Made by a program: the position numbers and the translations under genes. Positions 1 to 5,010 of a stretch of DNA of 5,124 nucleotides are shown one piece after another. The stretch lies in contig URWR01000128.1 of assembly GCA_900551595.1 (NCBI GenBank), positions 1 to 5,124 on the forward strand, given 5' to 3'. Within the stretch, counting starts at the first letter, position 1. Every line of letters starts with the position of its first letter. A model generated the notes under the pieces. The model had not been told where the DNA came from. It ran no database searches and worked only from the letters and a program-made list of their open reading frames with translations. Source of the stretch: an uncultured Coriobacteriaceae bacterium. Lineage in GTDB: Bacteria > Actinomycetota > Coriobacteriia > Coriobacteriales > Atopobiaceae.

Positions 1-312
1 GTTGTTTCTATGCCGGTGTTTCGCCCGTTAATTGGCTCTGATAAACAAGAAATTATTGAACGTGCAAAGGCGTTGGGGACATACGATATTTGTTGTGAAA
101 CTGCTCCGGATTGCTGCACGCTCTTTATGCCACGCCGTCCTGAAACTCATGCACGGATTGATCAGGTTCACGCGGCTTGGGATCTCTTTGACCACGATGC
201 GATGATAGAAGAGCTTCTTGCTTCGATTGAGTATGTCGATGCGGAAGGATGTCCTTCGTATCGTCCGCCAAAAGAATTAAAGACGTTCCATAAGACATTG
301 GGACCGCGGTAG
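1..312 (+). CDS. thiI: tRNA 4-thiouridine sulfurtransferase ThiI, C-terminal part (5' end outside window)
   Basis: This is the 3' end of a gene open in frame from the first base, 103 codons ending in TAG. ThiI adenylates and thiolates uridine 8 of tRNA in the cytoplasm, and in many bacteria it also supplies sulfur for thiamine thiazole synthesis. The visible part is the end of the PP-loop ATPase domain. RPLIGSDKQEII followed by AKALGTYDI matches the conserved ThiI segment R-P-L-I-G-x-D-K-x-E-I, and DCCTLFMPRRPETHA matches the D-C-C-T-L-F block. The SGGxDS ATP-binding motif and the THUMP domain would lie upstream, outside the window. The protein stops about 65 residues after the DCCTLF block, so the C-terminal rhodanese domain of the E. 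coli enzyme is absent and this is the short form known from Gram-positive bacteria. A cysteine desulfurase partner would be expected elsewhere. An internal ATG at position 10 is not the start. It lies upstream of comEA, separated by 152 bases. Recognition is from remembered family motifs, and I am confident. Confidence 0.93.
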   Translation, partial: VVSMPVFRPLIGSDKQEIIERAKALGTYDICCETAPDCCTLFMPRRPETHARIDQVHAAWDLFDHDAMIEELLASIEYVDAEGCPSYRPPKELKTFHKTLGPR

Positions 313-327
313 TGTTTTTAAAGTCTC

Positions 328-349
328 ACAAGGCTATTAGCCCTTGTTT
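328..349 (+). terminator. weak terminator-like hairpin after thiI
   Basis: ACAAGG at 328-333 can pair with CCTTGT at 342-347, and CT/AG can extend the stem inside with one bulged C. The 3' arm runs into only TTT before G, so the U-tract is short. It lies 16 bases after the thiI stop and is the only terminator candidate between thiI and comEA. It may terminate weakly, and read-through from thiI into comEA cannot be excluded. Confidence 0.4.
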
Positions 350-372
350 GCTGGCTGTCTGATTTGTGACGG

Positions 373-400
373 TTGAAAATATTATTTCTCTTTTTATCGC
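373..400 (+). promoter_or_regulatory. possible comEA promoter region (weak)
   Basis: The AT-rich stretch includes TTGAAA at 373-378, a reasonable -35 match. Sixteen bases later TATCGC at 395-400 matches only three positions of the -10 consensus. An alternative -10, TATTAT at 380-385, matches five of six, but it lacks a good -35 (GTCTGA at 357-362). Either would give a leader of roughly 60-75 bases before comEA. This is inference only. A promoter is expected here because comEA lies 152 bases after thiI, while comEC and holA have no room for their own. Confidence 0.3.
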
Positions 401-437
401 TTCTCTCTTCTTTTTGCGATGTGCACTATGAGGTGCA
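396..437 (+). promoter_or_regulatory. two small tandem hairpins in the comEA leader
   Basis: ATCGC at 396-400 is complementary to GCGAT at 416-420 across a 15-base all-pyrimidine loop. TGCAC at 422-426 is complementary to GTGCA at 433-437 across a 6-base loop. The second hairpin ends 10 bases before the GGGAGGAG ribosome binding site. The repeats are read directly from the sequence. Five-base arms can occur by chance and no known riboswitch is recognised, so a regulatory role is speculative. Confidence 0.35.
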
Positions 438-447
438 TCCGTTAGAA

Positions 448-455
448 GGGAGGAG
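448..455 (+). promoter_or_regulatory. strong ribosome binding site of comEA
   Basis: GGGAGGAG lies nine bases before the ATG at 465. It is a near-ideal Shine-Dalgarno sequence and fixes the comEA start. It is the strongest ribosome binding site in the window. Confidence 0.85.
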
Positions 456-464
456 TGATTTTTT

Positions 465-1181
465 ATGGCACAGACTTCTCGTGTTCACAAACGAAATCAT
501 GCTAGCAAGCTGCAATCGATATTCAAACGCTTTGGCGTCTCAAAGCGTTGGGGCGTTGCTTGTGCGTGTATCCTTCTCTTGGTGCTTTTCTGTTGCTTTG
601 GTCTTTTTTGGCAGGGTAGTTCCGGTGTTGTATTGCATCGAAACACCTCTGAAAAGACAACAGACACAAATAATGCCGCTTCTACTCTTTCGGAAGAATC
701 TGCATCAAAATCGGAGGGTGAAACAGAAAGTAATTCACAACAAGCATCAACTTCCAAATTGTTTGTACATGTGGATGGCGCTGTTGTATCACCTGGAGTG
801 TATGAGTTTTCCTCCGGTTCGCGGGTTTGTGATGCATTGGATGCTGCGGGTGGTCTTGCTGAGGATGCTGATACCTCACAGATAAACCTTGCTGCACAGA
901 TTACCGATGGCGAGAAAGTATATGTTCCTCACGAAGGGGAGACGGTTACAAACATCACTTCTCCTGAGACAAACGATACTGCTAGTTCTGGTTTGGTAAA
1001 TATCAATACTGCAACAGTGGAACAGCTGGATACATTGCCAGGTGTTGGTGAGGCAACCGCAACGGCAATAATAGAAGATCGCGAGCAAAACGGGCCCTTT
1101 ACCTCTCCCGAGGATCTCATGCGCGTCTCTGGGATAGGTGAGAAAAAGTTTGAACGCTTGGAAGGGCTCATCTGTGTTTGA
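465..1181 (+). CDS. comEA: competence protein ComEA, membrane-anchored DNA receptor
   Basis: This 238-residue protein captures double-stranded DNA on the outer face of the membrane during transformation and hands it to ComEC. The layout is classical. A basic N-terminus (residues 1-28) precedes one transmembrane helix (about 29-49, rich in Leu, Cys and Phe), giving an N-in anchor. Residues 57-97 form a low-complexity Ser/Thr/Glu linker. Residues 98-155 form a SLBB/soluble-ligand-binding beta-grasp domain (LFVHVDGAVVSPGVYEF, AAGGL, INLAAQITDGEKVYVP). A second short Thr/Ser spacer follows. Residues 177-238 form the helix-hairpin-helix DNA-binding domain, opening with VNINTA and carrying two hairpins, LPGVGEATA (191-199) and VSGIGEKKF (221-229). 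Length and domain order match Gram-positive ComEA. The ATG at 465 has an excellent ribosome binding site. The 3' end overlaps comEC, and no comEB (dCMP deaminase) intervenes. Four cysteines in or next to the helix (33, 35, 43, 44) are a minor oddity. Confidence 0.96.
   Translation: MAQTSRVHKRNHASKLQSIFKRFGVSKRWGVACACILLLVLFCCFGLFWQGSSGVVLHRNTSEKTTDTNNAASTLSEESASKSEGETESNSQQASTSKLFVHVDGAVVSPGVYEFSSGSRVCDALDAAGGLAEDADTSQINLAAQITDGEKVYVPHEGETVTNITSPETNDTASSGLVNINTATVEQLDTLPGVGEATATAIIEDREQNGPFTSPEDLMRVSGIGEKKFERLEGLICV
1160..1166 (+). promoter_or_regulatory. ribosome binding site deciding the comEC start, inside comEA
   Basis: GGAAGGG lies within the last codons of comEA, seven bases before an in-frame GTG at 1174. 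The upstream in-frame GTG at 1138 has only a GGGAT-like sequence ahead of it. The site therefore favours 1174 as the comEC start, giving an 8-base overlap with comEA typical of translational coupling. Confidence 0.65.
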
Positions 1182-3552
1182 GTGGACCTCCAACACCCCT
1201 GCTTTGCCTTCTCGGCCTGTTATACCACCTCTAGCAATATCTTTGGTTGTATGTATTTGCGCTCAGCAATGGATCTTGACTGGTTTGTATGGCAACAGCA
1301 GCATTGTGGTACTCGCGGCTCTTTCTTTGGTGATTATCAGCTGTGCACTTTTGCCTGTTGTGCCACTTCCGCCTCTTCCGGCAGCACCAATTGGGATGGC
1401 TCTTTTGGTAGGACTCATATCAGCTGGTGCATTTGAGTTGGCCTGTGATCAGAAGGCCTCTCAATTGCTGGATACTCCAGTTTCATCCTTAACATTTGAA
1501 ATCTCAAGCGATCCTTCCTCATTTGGTGACAGATGGAGAAGCCGAGCACATGCAGTAAAAGATGGCCAAACGCAAGCGGATGTTTGGCTTGTTTCTTCAG
1601 ATCAATGCTCTTTAGGTGATCGTGTTCAATGCGTGGGGCAAATCTCTCCTTTGAAAGATGATCTCTGGGGAAGACGGGATAAGGCACAAGGCATATGTGG
1701 AACCGTGTCTGTCAAACACATTACTCGTATTGATCCGCCAGACGGGATGTTAGGGGAGCTATACCTTCTCAGACAAAATGCACTCGCTGCAATTCAGCCA
1801 GAAAAAAGTGACGGCAGAGCGTTACTTGCGGGTTGTGCCTGCGGATACCGTATTGATCTTGTAGCAAATGGGATTGAAGATGTTCTTTCAAAGAGTGGCC
1901 TTGTACATCTCGTGGCTGTATCAGGAGGGCATTTAACCACGGTTGCTGCTTTGTTGGCTATGATTCTCGAGAAGACGCGGTTTTCCGGAAAGATTCGACT
2001 TGCTGTTGTGTTGCTTGCAACAGCTATCTTTACGGCGTTTTGTGGGGCTCCTACATCTGCTGTGCGTGCCTGGGTGATGACGGGTTCTGCTATGGTGGCG
2101 CCTCTGATGGGTAGAAGATCGCACGGATTATCTGCAGCAAGTTTTTCCGGACTAACACTCTGTTTAATAGATCCTGCCACCTCGTCTGATATGGGATTTC
2201 AACTTTCAGCACTCTCTGTAGCGGGTCTGTATATTTTTTCTCCGTATGCTGAATATGTCTTAGCGAAGCTCATGCCCTTTCAATTGAACGTTAGCTTTTT
2301 ACCACAATTCATTCGCTTTCGGTTCATGCATCTAACGCAGGGACTGCTCAAACAAATAGCAGCTTCTGTTGTTGCACAACTGATAACAATGCCCATTACT
2401 GTTTTGGCCTTCGGCACCATCTCGGCAATTGGTCCTTTTGCAAATGCGCTGCTTGGGCCTGCATTTTCATGGTTTGTTTCTCTTGGTTGTATTTCGGTAG
2501 CTCTCTTATGGGTACCGTTTATTGGCGAGCTTCTTGTATCGATTTGTGAGTTTTGTGCCTCGAGCATTCTGCTTTTTTCTTTTATGCTTTCGAGTATTCC
2601 TGGCGCCTGTATTGCGGTGGGGAATTATGCACTACCGATAATTGTGTGCACGCTTGTTATGGGGCTTTTATTGCTCGTGTTTTGGCCTGCTGTCTCACCA
2701 TTTGCTGTTCGTAGTACCTGTGCGCTTCTCATGCTGGCAATGATCGGCTCGCGCCTTGTGGCAGGGGTTGTAGTTGGTGGACGTCTTGTTGTTCTCGATG
2801 TGGGACAGGGTGACGCAATACTTATTCAGGACGGAAATCATAGTGTTTTGGTTGATACAGGCCCTGATGATGCCGTAGTTCAAGCACTTGCGAGAAATCA
2901 TATTTCGAGTCTCGATGCGGTTGTGATTACTCATCTTCATGATGATCATTACGGTGGTTTAGACGAGCTTGTTGGGTTCGTGCAGGTGAGGCGTGTGTAT
3001 GTAGGACAGGGTGTTTCAGACAATATGCCCGATGAGATGCGGGATGCTTTGCATCAGTTGGGTCTCTCTGAAGTTGCTGAATTATCAGATGGAGATAAGC
3101 TATCAATTGGACAGTTTGAACTTGAGGTAATTTCTCCTGATGGTGCAACGGATGGCCTTGAGAACGAAGATTCGCTCGTGATGAAGGTCCAATTTGTAGA
3201 TAGCACCTCAAAGTTGTCAGCATTGCTCTGTGGAGATGCTGAGGCAGATGTTATAGATCCTCTCATACAGAGCGGGCATATAGACACTATTGATGTGCTT
3301 AAGCTTGGTCACCATGGATCTGAAGCGTCGGTTACCGAACCGATGTTGGCACGTCTTCAGCCTGAATTGTGCGTGGCAAGTGCTGGTGAGGGGAACAGGT
3401 ATGGCCATCCAGCGCAGTCTACCATGGAGATGGTAGAGGCCTCAGGTGCTTACGGTATGTGTACTATGGATACGGGCGATATTTGTATAGAGCCACTGAG
3501 CGATGGTATCTCGGTATCATGTGCTGTGCCCTATGATGGGGCGGCTGCGTAA
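1174..3552 (+). CDS. comEC: ComEC/Rec2 family DNA-import channel protein
   Basis: ComEC forms the inner-membrane channel that takes up single-stranded DNA during natural transformation. From the preferred GTG at 1174 it has 792 residues, within the usual size for full-length family members. From GTG 1138 it would have 804. The parts, in order, are three N-terminal hydrophobic segments (about 17-34, 43-63, 70-88), an extracellular OB-fold region (about 106-186), the multi-helix Competence domain (about 216-525, with signature HLVAVSGGH at 245-253), and a C-terminal metallo-beta-lactamase-fold domain (about 536-785). That domain opens with LDVGQGDA and carries HLHDDH at 587-592 (a complete HxHxDH metal motif), GDAE with Asp688, and GHHGS with His713-714. 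These are the residues expected for metal binding, and in studied homologues this domain is thought to degrade the non-transported strand. The frame is intact with no stops or frameshifts, so the gene looks functional. It overlaps comEA and is followed at once by holA, which implies one transcript. Confidence 0.96.
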   Translation: MFEWTSNTPALPSRPVIPPLAISLVVCICAQQWILTGLYGNSSIVVLAALSLVIISCALLPVVPLPPLPAAPIGMALLVGLISAGAFELACDQKASQLLDTPVSSLTFEISSDPSSFGDRWRSRAHAVKDGQTQADVWLVSSDQCSLGDRVQCVGQISPLKDDLWGRRDKAQGICGTVSVKHITRIDPPDGMLGELYLLRQNALAAIQPEKSDGRALLAGCACGYRIDLVANGIEDVLSKSGLVHLVAVSGGHLTTVAALLAMILEKTRFSGKIRLAVVLLATAIFTAFCGAPTSAVRAWVMTGSAMVAPLMGRRSHGLSAASFSGLTLCLIDPATSSDMGFQLSALSVAGLYIFSPYAEYVLAKLMPFQLNVSFLPQFIRFRFMHLTQGLLKQIAASVVAQLITMPITVLAFGTISAIGPFANALLGPAFSWFVSLGCISVALLWVPFIGELLVSICEFCASSILLFSFMLSSIPGACIAVGNYALPIIVCTLVMGLLLLVFWPAVSPFAVRSTCALLMLAMIGSRLVAGVVVGGRLVVLDVGQGDAILIQDGNHSVLVDTGPDDAVVQALARNHISSLDAVVITHLHDDHYGGLDELVGFVQVRRVYVGQGVSDNMPDEMRDALHQLGLSEVAELSDGDKLSIGQFELEVISPDGATDGLENEDSLVMKVQFVDSTSKLSALLCGDAEADVIDPLIQSGHIDTIDVLKLGHHGSEASVTEPMLARLQPELCVASAGEGNRYGHPAQSTMEMVEASGAYGMCTMDTGDICIEPLSDGISVSCAVPYDGAAA

Positions 3553-3562
3553 GAATGCGAGA

Positions 3563-3568
3563 TAAGGA
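3563..3568 (+). promoter_or_regulatory. ribosome binding site for the preferred holA start
   Basis: TAAGGA lies seven bases before the ATG at 3576. The alternative ATG at 3555 is only two bases after the comEC stop and has just a GGGGCGG-like stretch further up, ahead of the stop. The site supports translation from 3576, which is seven codons shorter. Confidence 0.55.
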
Positions 3569-3575
3569 TGGATAT

Positions 3576-4562
3576 ATGACGAGTAAAAAAGCACAGGCGA
3601 AAACAGACGTGCTTTTGCCAGCGTATCTCGCTGTTGGATCAGACGAGCTAAAGCGTCGTAGAATTATTGAGCGACTTAAAACACATCTTGATGAGAACTT
3701 GCGCGATTTTAATTTAGACGAGCGTGAGGCTTCAGGTGATATGGAGCCAGAGAGTCTCCTTGCTTCGCTTATGGCATTGCCGTTCGGTCCTGGCCCACGG
3801 CTTGTCATTATCTCGCGTGCAGAGCATTTGCCTAAGGCTGTATCAGAAATGATCGTTTCATACCTGTCTCAGCCAAATCCATCGACTGTGCTTCTGCTGG
3901 TGGCGGAAGCTCTTGCTAAAAATACCCGTCTCTATAAGGCGATTGCAAAATGTGGTGCCAAGGCCATAATGGATTGCTCACCAAAGCGTCGTTCGGAACT
4001 GCCTGCTATGGTTTCAAAAATGGCCGCTTCACATGGTAAGCGCATGGATCATGCAGCAGCATCAGAGCTTATCTCACGTGTAGGAGAGTCGACTCTTCTT
4101 CTTGATACTCAGGTACATACACTCTGTGAAATAGTGGATCCTCGAGAAGATATTCTTGTAGAAGATGTAAGAGAGCATATAAAGCGCGTGGCGGAAGTGA
4201 AGCCTTGGGATTTTCTTGATGCTGTGAGTGCTCAAGATTTGTCACAAGCGCTTTCTCTTTATTCGATGATGGAAAAACCATCGCAGATATTTTTACTTAC
4301 GCTCATCACTGGACGTATGAGAGAGCTTATGTGTGCGCGCTCTTTGGAGGCTCGTGGTGAGATTGCTAATCTCGCACAGGTGTTAAAACGAGCGCCTTGG
4401 CAAGTAAGAAATCTTCCAGGGTGGGCGCGAAAGTTTTCTTATGCGCAACTCTCACAAGCTTTTAGGCTTTGCGCAAATGCGGAGAGAGATCTCAAAAATG
4501 GAGCTGATCCAGACGCTACATTTGTGCAACTTGTTAGTAAATTATGTAGGAAAAATGTATAA
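3576..4562 (+). CDS. holA: DNA polymerase III subunit delta (clamp loader)
   Basis: HolA is the delta subunit of the clamp loader. It opens the beta sliding clamp so that it can be placed on primed DNA, and it is essential for replication. From ATG 3576 the protein has 328 residues (335 from ATG 3555), close to the 343 of E. coli delta. Residues 14-38 (LPAYLAVGSDELKRRRIIERL) match the typical delta opening, proline-x-tyrosine-leucine, glycine-x-aspartate-glutamate. SLMALPFGPGPRLVII at 64-79 corresponds to the element carrying the clamp-binding wedge (Leu73/Phe74 in E. coli), with Phe70 in the equivalent place. SRAEHLPK follows. There is no Walker P-loop, as expected, because delta does not hydrolyse ATP. 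The C-terminal half is helical and ends in the usual Ala/Arg/Leu-rich collar region, with RAPWQVRNL and FRLCANAERDLKNGADPD resembling the family's terminal motifs. It is probably co-transcribed with comEC and converges on rpsT. Confidence 0.95.
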   Translation: MTSKKAQAKTDVLLPAYLAVGSDELKRRRIIERLKTHLDENLRDFNLDEREASGDMEPESLLASLMALPFGPGPRLVIISRAEHLPKAVSEMIVSYLSQPNPSTVLLLVAEALAKNTRLYKAIAKCGAKAIMDCSPKRRSELPAMVSKMAASHGKRMDHAAASELISRVGESTLLLDTQVHTLCEIVDPREDILVEDVREHIKRVAEVKPWDFLDAVSAQDLSQALSLYSMMEKPSQIFLLTLITGRMRELMCARSLEARGEIANLAQVLKRAPWQVRNLPGWARKFSYAQLSQAFRLCANAERDLKNGADPDATFVQLVSKLCRKNV

Positions 4563-4569
4563 CGGCGCA

Positions 4570-4599
4570 ATAAAAAGGGCCGCATAGTAAGCGGCCCTT
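4570..4599 (-). terminator. intrinsic terminator of rpsT
   Basis: AAGGGCCGC at 4575-4583 pairs perfectly with GCGGCCCTT at 4591-4599 around a seven-base loop. Read on the minus strand, the GC-rich stem is followed by TTTTTATT, the expected U-tract, about 38 bases after the rpsT stop. On the plus strand the stem is followed by TTCGTGC with no U-tract, so it should end rpsT efficiently and holA only weakly, although the hairpin begins 12 bases after the holA stop. Confidence 0.88.
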
Positions 4600-4637
4600 C
4601 GTGCAGCAATTCTGCAGCAAACTTCTAAGGGGTCTAT

Positions 4638-4901
4638 TTACTTCATTGAGTTAACAAGAAGCTGGACACCACTCTTGCGCTGTGCAGCCTGGTTCTTGTG
4701 AATAATGCCCTTAGTAGCAGCTTTGTCGAGCAAACGGCAAGCCTTATTGCAGGCAAGCTGTGCAGCGTCGGCATCGTTGGACTCGACAGCTGCATGAACA
4801 CGCTTGACGGCGGTCTTAAGCTCAGAGCGGACCGCCCTGTTGCGCACACGCGCCTTTTCGGCGGTCTTGATGCGCTTCTTCTGGGACTTAATGTTAGCCA
4901 C
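4638..4901 (-). CDS. rpsT: 30S ribosomal protein S20
   Basis: S20 is an 87-residue, lysine/arginine-rich protein that binds 16S rRNA early in assembly of the small ribosomal subunit. The N-terminus (V/M)ANIKSQKKRIKTAEKARVRNRAVRS is the S20 signature. The rest is the helical bundle, with the conserved stretch GIIHKNQAAQRKSG near the end. Length is normal for the family. The start codon is GTG (complement of CAC at 4899-4901), with GAAAGGA at 4909-4915 seven bases upstream, a good ribosome binding site. E. coli rpsT also begins with a non-AUG codon (UUG), which is tied to feedback control by S20. Whether the same holds here is inference. Third codon positions are more often G or C than in comEA, comEC or holA, as expected for a highly expressed gene. 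It is divergent from lepA and ends at its own terminator. Confidence 0.98.
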   Translation of the reverse strand: MANIKSQKKRIKTAEKARVRNRAVRSELKTAVKRVHAAVESNDADAAQLACNKACRLLDKAATKGIIHKNQAAQRKSGVQLLVNSMK

Positions 4902-4908
4902 GTGCAGA

Positions 4909-4915
4909 TCCTTTC
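4909..4915 (-). promoter_or_regulatory. ribosome binding site of rpsT
   Basis: On the minus strand, GAAAGGA lies seven bases before the GTG start at 4901-4899. It decides for this non-ATG start; no in-frame ATG lies nearby, and the resulting N-terminus matches S20. Confidence 0.8.
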
Positions 4916-4918
4916 AAA

Positions 4919-4931
4919 CACAAGTTTTGTG
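4919..4931. repeat. inverted repeat CACAA-gtt-TTGTG in the rpsT leader
   Basis: CACAA at 4919-4923 and TTGTG at 4927-4931 are perfect complements around three bases. They lie just upstream of the rpsT ribosome binding site. In the rpsT transcript they could form a short hairpin, or in DNA an operator-like palindrome. The repeat is seen directly; its function is unknown. Confidence 0.45.
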
Positions 4932-4965
4932 AGCCCTCTTTTGCCGAGACACGGTGAGGTCAACT

Positions 4966-4984
4966 TTGTGAGTGTAGCACACAA
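4966..4984. repeat. second inverted repeat TTGTG-n9-CACAA between rpsT and lepA
   Basis: TTGTG at 4966-4970 and CACAA at 4980-4984 are perfect complements around nine bases and enclose the proposed rpsT -10 element. The same pentamer pair occurs at 4919-4931 in the opposite order. The eight bases TTTGTGAG are also directly repeated at 4926-4933 and 4965-4972. It could be a binding site, but short arms allow chance. Confidence 0.35.
4971..4979 (-). promoter_or_regulatory. candidate extended -10 promoter element of rpsT
   Basis: On the minus strand this reads TGCTACACT, an extended -10 (TGn followed by TACACT, four of six consensus positions). No good -35 is seen at 16-18 bases (TAGCTT at 4999-4994), which is tolerable for extended -10 promoters. 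Transcription would start near 4964, giving a leader of about 62 bases that contains the inverted repeat at 4919-4931. Position relative to the gene supports it; sequence match alone is modest. Confidence 0.4.
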
Positions 4985-4997
4985 GGCAAGGACAAGC

Positions 4998-5003
4998 TAT
5001 CAT
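4998..5003 (+). promoter_or_regulatory. candidate -10 element of lepA
   Basis: TATCAT matches the -10 consensus at five of six positions and ends seven bases before the lepA ATG at 5011. Transcription from it would begin at or right beside the start codon, which would make a leaderless mRNA. The -35 position holds TAGCAC (4975-4980), a poor match. It touches the -35 region proposed for rpsT on the other strand, so the two promoters would be back to back. Confidence 0.35.
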
Positions 5004-5010
5004 CATATAC

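Noticed and set aside
373..885. Plus-strand open frame of 170 codons whose first residues (MKILFLFLSLLSSF) look like a signal peptide, overlapping the comEA leader and gene
   Set aside because: It begins at a TTG with no ribosome binding site, most of it is comEA in another frame, and the later sequence resembles no protein. The hydrophobic start comes from the pyrimidine-rich tract, which codes for Leu, Phe and Ser in any frame.
1794..2180. Minus-strand open frame of 128 codons inside comEC
   Set aside because: It is antisense to the conserved Competence domain, lacks a ribosome binding site, and resembles no family.
4933..4965. TTGACC on the minus strand (about 4963-4958) as a -35 box for rpsT
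   Set aside because: The bases 16-18 positions downstream read AAAGAG-like with no acceptable -10 element, so the extended -10 at 4971-4979 is preferred.
4643..4984. Minus-strand open frame of 113 codons overlapping rpsT in another frame
   Set aside because: Its Ser/Arg/Leu/Pro-rich composition is typical of an out-of-frame reading, and the S20 frame is unmistakable.
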